Source: Paraburkholderia panacisoli (GTDB taxonomy: Bacteria > Pseudomonadota > Gammaproteobacteria > Burkholderiales > Burkholderiaceae). From it: a DNA stretch of 64,000 bases. The translations under genes and the position numbers were made by a program. The stretch is from the NCBI RefSeq assembly GCF_008369935.1, contig NZ_VTUZ01000046.1, positions 1 through 64,000 of the forward strand, in the 5' to 3' direction. Below the pieces are notes generated by a model. It was not told where the DNA came from, made no database searches, and worked only from the letters and a program-made list of their open reading frames with translations. Below, piece by piece: positions 1 through 7,886 of this stretch. Within the stretch, counting starts at the first letter, position 1; every line of letters starts with the position of its first letter.

Positions 1-318
1 AAGGCGCTGACCTATCTGCGCAAGCAGTGGCCGAAACTGATCCGCTACGTCGAGAACGGTAGTTGGCCCATCAGTAACAATCCATGCGAAAACTCGATTC
101 GCCCGTTCTGCGTCGGGCGCCGCGGGTGGCTGTTCTCGGACACCGTCGACGGTGCGAACGCAAGCGCCAATCTCTACTCGTTGGTCGAGACCTGCAAAGC
201 CAATGGCATCGACCCGTACGGCTATCTCACCTGGCTGTTCCGGTGCCTTCCACTAGCGAAGACCGTCGATGACTACGACGCGCTGCTTCCCTGGAAGATG
301 CCCTCCGAACCCCGCTGA
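1..318 (+). CDS. IS66-family transposase TnpC, C-terminal part
   Basis: The frame is open from base 1 to the TGA at 316-318, so the gene enters from the left edge. It carries the typical TnpC tail: the motifs YVENGSWPISNNPCENSIRP and GRRGWLFSDT, with the catalytic Glu in CENSIRP, followed by SLVETCKANGIDPYGYL. IS66 TnpC is the DDE transposase of a three-gene element; only about 105 C-terminal residues are visible. About 70 bases downstream the sequence ending near base 388 resembles an IS66 right inverted repeat (reverse complement begins GTATGCGATCC). The Tn3 remnant that follows may have been the target. Whether the element is complete cannot be judged from this window. Confidence 0.85.
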   Translation, partial: KALTYLRKQWPKLIRYVENGSWPISNNPCENSIRPFCVGRRGWLFSDTVDGANASANLYSLVETCKANGIDPYGYLTWLFRCLPLAKTVDDYDALLPWKMPSEPR

Positions 319-410
319 CCTGCATCGCTACGACACCTCAAGCGCTCTGCCACCTTACTCTGAAGGGCGTCGTTCGTGGATCGCATACCATCATAAGTGC
401 TTAGACCCGG

Positions 411-623
411 TTATCCGCTCCTGCGCCTCAGCCACCCAAGATTCAGCCCGTTGGCGCGGTAGCGCTGGATTTCGTACGAACGGTCCCGTATCTCGCCCAG
501 CCGATAGAAGAACACGGCCCGCGCCAGTGAATTGCGGGCCTCGCCCTTGTTCAGTGCGGCAGACACGCGTCGGCGCAGAGCTGGGTCCTGAAGCCACTTT
601 AGCCGGATCGCGTCGTCCAGCAC
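411..623 (-). pseudogene. Tn3-family transposase, C-terminal remnant
   Basis: The minus-strand frame contains LNKGEARNSLARAVFFYRLG followed by EIRDRSYEIQRYRANGLNL. This is the conserved block around the third catalytic acidic residue of Tn3-family TnpA. In intact proteins this block is followed by a stretch ending in WNTVYLE. Here the match stops at GLNL (near base 445) and about ten unrelated residues follow. Nothing upstream of the motif (bases above 600) matches TnpA. It is therefore a roughly 60-residue remnant of a protein of nearly 1000 residues, next to the IS66 end. A second Tn3-type remnant, the N-terminal region, lies on the same strand at 7532-7800. Confidence 0.75.
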
Positions 624-779
624 GCGGATATGGGCGCATGCGGCCTGTCAGCAATAATGTCGATGCCTGCCGGGGAAAGATGCGGTGTCGGTGCTGAGTC
701 TCGGATGTCGTCCGGTCTTTGGTCGGCCGTATCGACTACAGTCGGCTTCGACGAGCCTAACAACCATCCGGTGCTTTGT

Positions 780-1049
780 TCAGTCGTTGCCCTGAACGGA
801 GCCGACGTCGCTCCGACCGCATTGCAAGTTCCGCCCAAAGGTAAACACGTCGTCGAAGTCCGCGCGGGCTGTCTTGAGTTCCAGCATCGCGGCTTCAATC
901 CGGACCAGCTTCAGCATTGGTGGCTGCGCATCGCCGTCGGGTGAGAAATGTTCCTGGAGAGCGGCCGACGCCGCTTGTACCTCATGAGCGGCACTCGCGA
1001 CCCGCTCCAGGGCCCGCGCCTCATTGAACCGCGTAATCCTCGTAGACAT
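780..1049 (-). CDS. small hypothetical protein (89 aa)
   Basis: An 89-residue protein starting MSTRITRFNEARALERV. The ATG at 1049 is chosen because GGGGAGG lies about 6 bases upstream; a GTG five codons earlier has no such site. The sequence is mostly predicted helix, rich in Ala, Glu and Arg, with a heptad-like spacing in the first 60 residues, and shows no signal peptide or membrane segment. I do not recognise a family. It lies between the Tn3 remnant and the phasin gene on the same strand as the phasin. The base composition resembles the neighbouring real genes, which supports coding. Confidence 0.5.
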   Translation of the reverse strand: MSTRITRFNEARALERVASAAHEVQAASAALQEHFSPDGDAQPPMLKLVRIEAAMLELKTARADFDDVFTFGRNLQCGRSDVGSVQGND

Positions 1050-1247
1050 ATGGCCTCCCCGCACAAATTCGCCAGCGCATGCGTCCCGCTATGTCAATTT
1101 ACAACTGATGAACGCAAGCGCCTCACGATAATCGCTGTGCATAGTGTCCCCGGTGAATACCGTGGCACGAGAACGTCTCCAGAGAACGCTGCACCCGTCA
1201 GGGCGTGGCAAGCGTCATCCGGAAGCCGAGTCCTCTGCACCACTGCG

Positions 1248-1685
1248 CTACTCAAGGACTGCCGGTACAGCCGTCGGTCCCGTGCTCGACTCGGCAGCGC
1301 TGTCATCGGTTTCGGTAACCTCACCGGCCCGTTCCGCCGTCCCGTGGCTTCCGGCCCGGAGCTGCTTCAACCTCGTTTCGGCGAGCGCGGTGACCCCGGC
1401 CAGGGTGCTAGCGAGAATTCCGTGAACGTGGCGCCAGTATGACTGTGCTTTCTCGATGGCTGGTTTAATCTGGGTTGCCTGTTGCCGGAACACCTGGTGC
1501 GGCTCCTTTGCCGAAAGTGCCGTGGACAGGACTTCCTGATTTTCGGTGAGCATCGATTTGCCCGCCTGCACGTTCAGTTCGACAAGCTTTCCAAGGCCGT
1601 CCATCGCCTCGTTAAGGACTGCGAACGTCATTTCCACACCGGCTTTCTGGGCGGAAAAGATTTTTTTGTGGGTAAGACTGCTCAT
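1248..1685 (-). CDS. phasin family protein
   Basis: A 145-residue protein of phasin type. Phasins are amphipathic helical proteins that coat polyhydroxyalkanoate granules. The N-terminal two-thirds is helical with a repeated small/charged pattern (AVLNEAMDGLGKLVELNVQA, then KSMLTENQEVLSTALSAKEP), as in Burkholderia and Ralstonia phasins of 140-190 residues. The tail (residues 110-145) is hydrophilic and low in complexity, as in many phasins. The ATG at 1685 is preferred over the GTG just before it because GGAG sits 6 bases upstream of the ATG. The acetoacetyl-CoA reductase gene 1.5 kb to the right supports a role in polyhydroxybutyrate storage. The family is likely; its partner granule type is inferred. 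Confidence 0.75.
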   Translation of the reverse strand: MSSLTHKKIFSAQKAGVEMTFAVLNEAMDGLGKLVELNVQAGKSMLTENQEVLSTALSAKEPHQVFRQQATQIKPAIEKAQSYWRHVHGILASTLAGVTALAETRLKQLRAGSHGTAERAGEVTETDDSAAESSTGPTAVPAVLE

Positions 1686-2241
1686 CACTCACTCCGCAGA
1701 AGGAAAAACCGGTTAAAGCCCGAAAGGCAGCTGGAATCACGCGCTTGCGGGAACAGTGGAATGGTTGGTGCGATGCAGCAATCCCATTGTAGGGACGGAC
1801 GAATGAATGTCAATTGTTTGTTCCTTCGGGGCAGCACAGCTGAGCGTAAGCGCAGCAGCATCGCCTTGTCGGCATTGGACTGCAAACGTTTTCCAGGTGA
1901 AAACCCGGGTATGCATTGGACCGTGCCACAGCCCCGCCCGACTTCCCTGTATTGGCGAGTGCAGTGCGCAAAAAGAGGCAGTGCTTTACCGGGAGACATG
2001 TGCAGGGGCAAATGGCGTTTATCCAGTCAGTCAGGACGGACCAGATTATTTTCCATTTGACGTCGATGCCGCCGCCGATAAATAGTGGTGCAAACGAGTG
2101 GCAGGCAAGTGGCCTGTCAAGGTAATAAAGTGACGCAGCAAGGGGCACAACGCTGTCACCGCGAGCGTGTAGCTTCATCCGAGGCCGCAACCGATGCGGC
2201 GCCGAATTGCATGAAAACTAGAGACCTGAGAGGCGTTACGT
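1686..2241. other. gene-poor gap
   Basis: No frame here has a plausible start site and family-like sequence. The region contains the upstream region of the phasin gene and otherwise looks non-coding or decayed. Confidence 0.4.
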
Positions 2242-2519
2242 ATGACGAATCGATATTCAATAAGTAACCACCTCGATCGCAACCTCGAGAGCGACCGCCT
2301 CAGACGGGCGTTGGCTGCGCGCCTCGACCGGTCATTCAGGCGGGTTGGCATCAGTTCAGCGCGCGCAGCAAGATGGCTGGGCGTAAGTGAATACGCCGTG
2401 CACTGCACTACTGGCGACATGGAATCATCGTGCCGCCGTTGAATGCCTGTACGAGTCTCGCCGCGTTCCTGAATCTCGACGTTCACTGACTTTGCACCGG
2501 GAAGCCTCAGGCCGCGTAA
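2242..2519 (+). pseudogene. broken helix-turn-helix (XRE-like) protein
   Basis: The first frame gives MTNRYSISNHLDRNL and then a helix-turn-helix-like stretch, GISSARAARWLGVSEYAVH, before a premature stop. Shifting frame near base 2405 gives HYWRHGIIVPPLNACTSL followed by AAFLNLDVH. A TGA then sits at 2487-2489 where a Trp codon (TGG) would continue the frame to a TAA at 2517. The join reads like one small regulator of about 90 residues with the usual XRE layout: helices, then P-L-x-x-C-x-x-L-A, then an LD-V-H end. One frameshift and one nonsense change make it a pseudogene. Reading through both lesions is my inference. Confidence 0.45.
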
Positions 2520-2787
2520 TTCGCATTTCATGACAACGGCGGCGCATGGAGTCGGTGTGCTGTGCGTCCCTATTCATCCTTGTCAACATGGTCGGACTAA
2601 CGCGCGACGACGCGCGAGCAGCCATTTGCAAGTCGACGCTGCACGCGCTTGCCGCAAGAACCGGGGTATCGATGTGAATGCAGCTAAACCTAAACGGTCG
2701 TCCGATGACGTCCGGCGCTTCAATGGGCACGAGATGGAACTGGCGCGAGGCGCTTTGCATATCGCGAGCACGCTATAGGAGCACAGC

Positions 2788-3066
2788 ATTCGCGCGGCGG
2801 TCAGAGAAACCCTCCTCCAGTTCGAGGCATGTCACGGACCTCATTACGTGAAAGCGTTCGCGCATGCCCTTCTCGGCAGACTGGAACAGCGCGGCAAGCC
2901 GGAGGCAGTCAAGGTGCTTCACGACTTTATAGAGCATGGCCGCCTGCCAGAGCAGACACATGGTGTGCCACCGAAACCTGTGCCTACCCGGAAGACCATC
3001 GCCCCAAACCAGCGATTCACCCAGTCGCTGATGAGCCGGGCGGGTGCAATAACCGAAGCTCCTTGA
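2788..3066 (+). CDS. small hypothetical protein with doubtful start
   Basis: The frame opens after a TAG at 2776-2778 and reads SIRAAVRETLLQFEACHGPH, then YVKAFAHALLGRLEQRGKPE, then AVKVLHDFIEHGRLP. This is a helical, gene-like sequence of about 92 residues. The first normal start is the GTG at 2848, which has no ribosome-binding site. AGGAG lies six bases upstream of the ATT at 2788, so either the rare codon ATT is used or an ATG has been lost by mutation. The tail after the first 60 residues is Pro-rich and less convincing. The gene ends 120 bases before the acetoacetyl-CoA reductase gene on the same strand. No family recognised. Confidence 0.35.
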   Translation: MRAAVRETLLQFEACHGPHYVKAFAHALLGRLEQRGKPEAVKVLHDFIEHGRLPEQTHGVPPKPVPTRKTIAPNQRFTQSLMSRAGAITEAP

Positions 3067-3186
3067 CCGCCACCGGACGGCGCGGCGCAAAAAAGGCTCG
3101 TCCAGGGCGCACGTCGCAAACGCGGCTTTGCTTCCAGACAAAAGTATGTTGGTCCCTTTAACCGTAGCAAAAAGCCGGGGTAGAAC

Positions 3187-3927
3187 ATGTCAAAGCGAAT
3201 CGCTTACGTAACCGGGGGTATGGGTGGAATTGGAACGTCGATATGCCAGCGGCTATACAAGGACGGCCTGACCGTCGTTGCGGGATGCGGGCCTAACTCG
3301 CCGCGGCGGGAACGGTGGCTGGCCGAGCAGGCCGGGCTCGGATTCTCCTTTATCGCCTCGGAGGGCAATGTCGGTGATTGGGAATCGACCGAGGCCGCTT
3401 TTGCAAAGGTAAAGAAGGAGGTCGGTGAGATTGACGTGCTGGTCAACAATGCTGGCATTACGCGGGACGGCGTGTTCCGGAAAATGTCGCGGGAAAACTG
3501 GAACGATGTCATCGACACGAACCTGACGAGCCTCTTCAATGTGACCAAGCAGGTCATCGAGGAGATGGTCAGCAAGGGATGGGGCCGGATAATCAACATC
3601 TCGTCGGTGAATGGACAGAAGGGGCAGTTCGGCCAGACCAACTACTCGACGGCGAAGGCGGGCATTCACGGCTTCACCATGTCGCTGGCCCAGGAGGTAG
3701 CGACAAAGGGCATCACGGTGAATACGGTTTCACCGGGGTACATCGGAACCGATATGGTGCGGGCTGTGCGCCCCGAAGTACTGGACGCCATCGTTCAGAG
3801 CATACCCGTGCGCCGCCTTGGGGAAGCCGCCGAAATTGCTTCGATTGTTTCGTGGCTTGCCAGCGGCGAAGCGGGCTTCGCCACAGGGGCTGACTTTTCG
3901 CTGAACGGTGGCCTGCACATGAGCTAG
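3187..3927 (+). CDS. phaB: acetoacetyl-CoA reductase PhaB
   Basis: This NADPH-dependent SDR enzyme reduces acetoacetyl-CoA to (R)-3-hydroxybutyryl-CoA, the second step of polyhydroxybutyrate synthesis, in the cytoplasm. It has 246 residues, the usual length for the family. Visible motifs are the nucleotide-binding VTGGMGGIG near residue 8, NNAG near residue 88, the catalytic Ser in INISSVNGQKGQFGQ, and the catalytic Tyr and Lys in NYSTAKAG. SPGYIGTDMVRAVRPE and the C-terminal LNGGLHMS are also characteristic of PhaB. The sequence GGGGTAG before the ATG supports the start. No polymerase or thiolase gene is adjacent; the phasin gene is 1.5 kb to the left. Confidence 0.93.
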   Translation: MSKRIAYVTGGMGGIGTSICQRLYKDGLTVVAGCGPNSPRRERWLAEQAGLGFSFIASEGNVGDWESTEAAFAKVKKEVGEIDVLVNNAGITRDGVFRKMSRENWNDVIDTNLTSLFNVTKQVIEEMVSKGWGRIINISSVNGQKGQFGQTNYSTAKAGIHGFTMSLAQEVATKGITVNTVSPGYIGTDMVRAVRPEVLDAIVQSIPVRRLGEAAEIASIVSWLASGEAGFATGADFSLNGGLHMS

Positions 3928-4155
3928 CGACCACCGACGCTTGAACCCGGACGAAAGCGGCTGTCCCCGGCGCTCGCGACAGAGCGCCGGAGACGCGGAA
4001 GCCCCTGGTGCGCAGTGCCTTTTTTGCCCTGCACTTATTCCTCGACGACACGCAGGACTTCAGAAGCGTCCCGCACCGGGCGCGCACCAGGGTTGACCTG
4101 ACCTGCCGTCGGGACAGTACGCCACGAACCTCACGCATCACTCACGGAGACCCAC

Positions 4156-4491
4156 ATGCGCGATGTGCGATGCATCGAACCAACTTCATACCCCATTGGA
4201 CCAAAGACACTGCGTTTTCTTGCGCGCGATGCGCAGGACCCCGGCGCTGCCCTCGTGTATTGGCTGGAGATTGCAGAGCCGTCATGCGAGGCGAACTTCT
4301 TCGAAGCGACGCGAAAATTTGGTTCGCTGATGCAGCTCGTCCTTCCCGACGAGCGCCCTGGCGTGTTTGTGAACCGGAGCGCCGTTCATGCCGTTCAGGA
4401 TTGTGGCATCGTTAAACGGCTTGTTTTCAAAGACAAGTCCTCGCTCGAGGTTCGATACAGCGGGCCTTGCAGCGACCTCCGCGATGCGTAA
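4156..4491 (+). CDS. hypothetical protein (111 aa)
   Basis: A 111-residue protein starting MRDVRCIEPTSYPIGPKTLR with no recognised domain. It is preceded by GGAGACCCAC just upstream of the ATG, a good ribosome-binding site. The sequence mixes beta-like segments (ALVYWLEIAEP, MQLVLPDERPGVFVN, LVFKDKSSLEVRYSGP) and looks like a compact soluble alpha/beta protein. There is no signal peptide. It lies between phaB and the cold-shock gene on the same strand, 222 bases before the latter, so it is probably transcribed separately. Family and function are unknown. Confidence 0.5.
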   Translation: MRDVRCIEPTSYPIGPKTLRFLARDAQDPGAALVYWLEIAEPSCEANFFEATRKFGSLMQLVLPDERPGVFVNRSAVHAVQDCGIVKRLVFKDKSSLEVRYSGPCSDLRDA

Positions 4492-4713
4492 GCAGCACGA
4501 GGCTCCGATGCGTTTTGGATGCTCTCGTTCCGGCAGTGCCCTTATCATTTCGGTGCTTGCAGCCAAACCGCGAATATAACAGTGATATGTCGCACCGCCC
4601 CTCGAAAAGGCCTATTGCTGGTAGCAGATTCATCGTGTAAAAAGTTGGTGGCTCAATTGGTGCAATGCCGGTTGGACTTCATCATCACAATCGTTTTTGG
4701 GAACATCAGAAAA

Positions 4714-4917
4714 ATGGCAACAGGTACTGTGAAGTGGTTCAATGACGCAAAGGGTTTTGGTTTCATTACGCCGGACAGCGGCGGCGAAGACCTGTTCGCG
4801 CATTTCTCGGAGATTCAGTCGAATGGCTTCAAGTCGCTTCAGGAAAACCAGAAGGTCAGCTTCGAAGTGAAGCAAGGCCCAAAGGGCAAGCAGGCAGCGA
4901 ACATCCAGCCGCAATAA
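4714..4917 (+). CDS. cspA: cold-shock protein, CspA family
   Basis: A 67-residue single cold-shock domain protein that binds single-stranded RNA and DNA and acts as an RNA chaperone. It has TGTVKWFNDAKGFGFI with the RNP1 motif KGFGFI, RNP2-like DLFAHFSEI, and the terminal QGPKGKQAANIQPQ, all standard. The ATG at 4714 is chosen because it gives the family-standard length. An in-frame extension further upstream has no homology. The long untranslated leader between the previous gene and this start is usual for cold-shock genes. A hairpin follows the stop codon. Several Csp paralogues usually occur in such genomes, so the exact paralogue is uncertain. Confidence 0.93.
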   Translation: MATGTVKWFNDAKGFGFITPDSGGEDLFAHFSEIQSNGFKSLQENQKVSFEVKQGPKGKQAANIQPQ

Positions 4918-4945
4918 GCGGCGGGTTCCCAGGTTGCGTAAATCA

Positions 4946-4965
4946 AATGGCCCGTGAGGGCCATT
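4946..4965 (+). terminator. hairpin terminator after cspA
   Basis: An 8-bp perfect stem (AATGGCCC paired with GGGCCATT) with a GTGA loop begins about 29 bases after the cspA stop and is followed by CTCATTT. The T-tract is weak but the position fits factor-independent termination of the cspA message. Confidence 0.6.
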
Positions 4966-4967
4966 CT

Positions 4968-5335
4968 CATTTGTACCGGCGAGGCAACGTCAGGTTGCTG
5001 ATTGGAGGCAAGCCTTCCGCTCTGAAATGCATGGTGCGTACGAGACGCTCGACGATCTCATCGTCGGTGATGCGGCGCCTCGTGACGTGGAGTGCTTTCG
5101 AGTGCTCGACAATCATATCGTTGACGAGCTGTGAGGGGGCGCCTTGCGGTCGTACGGCTTGTACGCGTACCCGCCCGCGCCGGTTTTATGGTCGAATCGC
5201 CCTCTCTCCCAAAGCAAGTTGGCGGTCTTCGAATAGACGATTTCCGGCTTGTCCGCCCACAACCTGTTACCGCTCGGGCGATTTCTGACACCGAACTCGC
5301 GCTGGTGCTTCAGGACCACGCCAGTGCTCGCCCCT
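4968..5335 (-). pseudogene. 3-hydroxyacyl-CoA dehydrogenase, C-terminal remnant
   Basis: One minus-strand frame contains LLWERGRFDHKTGAGGYAYK, the start of the C-terminal domain of FadB-type 3-hydroxyacyl-CoA dehydrogenases (R-[FY]-x-x-K-T-G-x-G-x-Y). After a frameshift near base 5140 another frame continues with QLVNDMIVEHSKALHVTRR and RITDDEIVERLVRTM. This matches the segment that normally follows, ending at the I-x-x-D-E-I-x-E-R motif. The expected rest of the domain is replaced by unrelated residues and there is no N-terminal NAD-binding domain. It is a decayed fragment of a beta-oxidation gene. Its last codons overlap the cspA terminator hairpin region. Confidence 0.6.
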
Positions 5336-5588
5336 TTTGCGTTCGATGACGTACTTTTAGTGCGGCAAGCGGCGGTGGCAGGCCTTCGAGCCGAACTCCT
5401 ATGAGGAATAGGACGCACGAAGTGTTCTTCGCGAGCGCCCGACCCGCGGGTAGCAAAGAATGAGCGTATGGTGGGAGGGTCCAATCCCTCGCTCCGTATT
5501 GAAGGCGATTTCCAGGCGCCTGGCACACGCGAAAGCAGCGCAGTGCCCATCCGGCGGTTCGACGCATTGCTGCCTTCTCTGGAGTTGC

Positions 5589-7406
5589 ATGATGATTTAT
5601 GATTCCGCTGAAGAACGCGGCGGCGATACCAGCATCCGTAGCACGCGTCACGACAGGCCGCTTTTTCCCTTCACTTGGGATGAAACGGAACGCGTGCGGC
5701 GCTTTGGCACCCCCCGGCACTGGGCCACGGGGGAAATGCTGAATAAGTTGCTGTATGCGCTCACAGCGGATGACATGGAACGCGTGCGGCGCTTTGGCAC
5801 CCCCCGCCACTGGATGGCGGGCGAAATGCTGATCGAGGCTGGGCACCCCGTGCCAGGGCTGATCCTCATGCTGAGCGGTGCAGCGAGTGTGGCCCGCCGG
5901 GACGGGCTAGGCCGGTCCGAGGTTGTGGCCGAGCACTGCGTGGGCCATTTCGTGGGGGACGTCGGTCAGTTGTCGGGCCAGCACGCGATTGTCGATGTCG
6001 CTGCGCTCGAACCCATTGACGGGCTCGTGATTCCGCCGGACCAACTGCGCGCGCTCATCAATAGCGAGGCGGAGCTCGGCGGGCGCATCCTGCGTACGCT
6101 CATCCTGCGGCGCATTGCGGCCATCGAAGCGGGTGCAGGGCCGATGCTGATCGGAGACAGCCACGACGCACGGCTGCACGACCTGTGCGTGTTTCTCACC
6201 CGCAACGCGCATCCGCACAGCGTTCGCGATGCGGCCGCGGACTGCGAAGCGCGCCTGCTCATCGAGCAGCTTGGCGCGGCGCCCGACGATTTGCCGCTCG
6301 CGATATGCCCCGACGGCACAATTCTGCGCTCGCCGAGCGATACGCAGCTTGCCATGGCGCTCGGGTACCTGTCCGACCTCGACGCGTCGCAGGTCTATGA
6401 CGTCGCGATCGTTGGCGCCGGTCCCGCGGGGCTCGCCGCGGCCGTATATGCCGCATCAGAAGGGCTGTCCGTGCTTGTGCTCGATTGTCAAGCGTTCGGC
6501 GGGCAGGCCGGTGCGAGCGCCAAAATCGAAAACTATCTTGGGTTTCCGACGGGCATCTCGGGCCAGGAACTCGCCGGCCGCGCGTTCACGCAAGCCAACA
6601 AGTTCGGCGCGCACATCGCCATTCCCGTGGAAGTGACGGCGCTGCATTGCGGCAAGCAGCCGTATTCGCTCGACACGCGCGGCGGCGGCTCGGTGCTCTC
6701 GCGCACGGTGGTCATCGCGAGCGGCGCGATCTACCGGCGGCCGGCCATTGCGGGCCTCGATGCCTTCGAAGGGCGCGGGGTCTACTACTGGGCCTCGCCG
6801 CTCGAAGCATGCATGTGTAAGGACGCCGAGGTGGCGCTCGTGGGCGGCGGTAATTCGGCAGGTCAAGCCATCGTCTTTCTCGCGGGGCACGCGACGCACG
6901 CGCATGTTCTGATTCGCAGGGACAGCTTCGAGGCGACGATGTCACGCTACCTCATCGATCGCATCGCCGGCTTGCCGAACGTGACGGTGCATCCGCATAC
7001 CGAAGTCGAGCGGCTCGAGGGGGATGCCACCGGGCTTGCGTCGGTTGTGCTGAAAGCGCCGCTCGAAGGCGGCGCCACGCGTCTTGACGTGCAGCATCTG
7101 TTCCTCTTCACGGGCGCCGATCCCAATACCGATTGGCTGCGCACGTGCGGCGTCGAACTCGATGCGCACGGGTTCGTGCTGACCGGCGCGGCGGTCCCCG
7201 CGGGCGAGCGGCGGCGTGCCGGGGACGCGACAGCTGTCAATCTGATGACAAGCGTGGAAGGCGTATTCGCGGTCGGCGATGCACGGGCCGGTTCGATGAA
7301 GCGCGTGGCGACCGCGGTCGGTGAGGGGGCGGCCGTCGTCGCACAAATTCATGCGTTGCTCGCGAACATCGGAGCGGACTCGCTCGGGATCGGGGCGCGG
7401 GGTTGA
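5589..7406 (+). CDS. cyclic-nucleotide-binding domain fused to thioredoxin-reductase-like flavoprotein
   Basis: A 605-residue two-domain protein. Residues about 55-190 resemble a Crp-type cyclic-nucleotide-binding fold. Residues from about 270 form an FAD/NAD(P)H pyridine-nucleotide reductase of the thioredoxin reductase group. The FAD motif VGAGPAGLAAA is near residue 275, FGGQAG near 303, the NAD(P)H motif VGGGNSAGQA near 418 and the C-terminal FAD motif VFAVGDAR near 558. The CxxC pair of true thioredoxin reductases is absent; the equivalent region reads SPLEACMCKDAEV. The ATG at 5589 has GGAG five bases upstream. Residues 25-54 and 55-84 are an evident tandem repeat. Such fusions occur in many bacteria, with unproven redox-signalling roles. 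Confidence 0.85.
   Translation: MMIYDSAEERGGDTSIRSTRHDRPLFPFTWDETERVRRFGTPRHWATGEMLNKLLYALTADDMERVRRFGTPRHWMAGEMLIEAGHPVPGLILMLSGAASVARRDGLGRSEVVAEHCVGHFVGDVGQLSGQHAIVDVAALEPIDGLVIPPDQLRALINSEAELGGRILRTLILRRIAAIEAGAGPMLIGDSHDARLHDLCVFLTRNAHPHSVRDAAADCEARLLIEQLGAAPDDLPLAICPDGTILRSPSDTQLAMALGYLSDLDASQVYDVAIVGAGPAGLAAAVYAASEGLSVLVLDCQAFGGQAGASAKIENYLGFPTGISGQELAGRAFTQANKFGAHIAIPVEVTALHCGKQPYSLDTRGGGSVLSRTVVIASGAIYRRPAIAGLDAFEGRGVYYWASPLEACMCKDAEVALVGGGNSAGQAIVFLAGHATHAHVLIRRDSFEATMSRYLIDRIAGLPNVTVHPHTEVERLEGDATGLASVVLKAPLEGGATRLDVQHLFLFTGADPNTDWLRTCGVELDAHGFVLTGAAVPAGERRRAGDATAVNLMTSVEGVFAVGDARAGSMKRVATAVGEGAAVVAQIHALLANIGADSLGIGARG
5662..5841 (+). repeat. 90-bp tandem duplication inside the flavoprotein gene
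   Basis: Two in-frame 90-bp units lie side by side (5662-5751 and 5752-5841). The centre of each unit (5679-5742 and 5769-5832) is nearly identical. The protein copies share ERVRRFGTPRHW and GEML. The second copy runs on into the nucleotide-binding domain as expected for the family; the first is the extra one. Confidence 0.85.
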
Positions 7407-7439
7407 TGCTGCGAGCATTTTTTTCGGAATGCCTCTTCA

Positions 7440-7545
7440 TATGTTCAGTACTCCGCCGGAGCTTGGTCGGCGTGTGCGGGGCCACGTCGAGCGCTTCCAG
7501 CGCGGCCAGATTGGCGCCGCTCTTATCCACATTAATCAGCGATCA
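7440..7545 (-). pseudogene. IS6-family transposase fragment
   Basis: The minus strand reads LINVDKSGANLAALEALD, resembling the IS6-family segment around the last-but-one catalytic Asp (INxDKSGANLAAL). The expected continuation with YLNN and EQDHR is missing, so only about 30 residues remain. It abuts the Tn3-type fragment to its right. Confidence 0.4.
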
Positions 7546-7800
7546 CCTTGAACCGCTCATCGAGCACCTCGACTAGGGCTTGATGGTGCTGCGCGACGCA
7601 ACCGCACTTTGGGAACTTGCTTGTAGGCGTCGAGCGTGCGGCCGCTCATCCGGATAAACCTGATGTGGAGCGCGACGGCGAGCGGGTACAGGTCGCCGCG
7701 ACGCGCCTAGATAAGCACATGCTCCTTCGTTGAGAAGGTGAAGAATGTGGCAAGCTCGAACTCCGTGAGTTCGCGAGGTATCTGCCGGATGCAAGGTAGG
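7532..7800 (-). pseudogene. Tn3-family transposase, N-terminal (DUF4158) remnant
   Basis: Reading the minus strand from about 7800 gives IPRELTEFELATFFTFSTKE and HVLI, a TAG stop, then ARRGDLYPLAVALHIRFIRM and SGRTLDAYKQVPK. This is the pattern of the N-terminal DUF4158 domain of Tn3-type TnpA: a helix with ELT-x-x-E-L-x-x-F-F, then RRG-D-x-Y-x-L-A-x-A-L, then GR. A frameshift then leads to VAQHHQALVEVLDERFKVIAD and a stop. The in-frame TAG, the frameshift and the loss of everything downstream make it a remnant. The domain assignment rests on motif resemblance only. Confidence 0.5.
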
Positions 7801-7827
7801 TGACCTGCCAGTGTTCCTGTTGAAGAT

Positions 7828-7886
7828 CGTTAATTCTGCTAGCGGTGCCCATTGAAGCGCTAATGCTGTCCGTTAATTCTGCTAGC
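7828..7886 (+). repeat. two copies of a 20-mer IS-end repeat (left pair)
   Basis: TGTCCGTTAATTCTGCTAGC at 7867-7886 and a partial copy at about 7828-7843 (CGTTAATTCTGCTAGC) are in direct orientation. The inverted counterpart lies about 280 bp to the right. Multiple short direct repeats at both ends, starting TGT, are usual for IS21-type elements, so this pair may mark the left end of a collapsed element. The IS21 assignment is inferred. Confidence 0.5.

Noticed and set aside
4519..4713. 65-residue N-terminal extension of the cold-shock protein
   Set aside because: The extension is in the usual untranslated leader of cold-shock genes and has no homology; the family starts at the 4714 ATG.
5113..5550. 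intact 145-residue minus-strand gene
   Set aside because: Only its C-terminal part resembles a protein (3-hydroxyacyl-CoA dehydrogenase), and the match continues in another frame, so it is a remnant.
5460..5588. upstream start for the cyclic-nucleotide-domain flavoprotein
   Set aside because: The added 43 residues show no family resemblance and there is no ribosome-binding site there; the ATG at 5589 has GGAG at the right distance.
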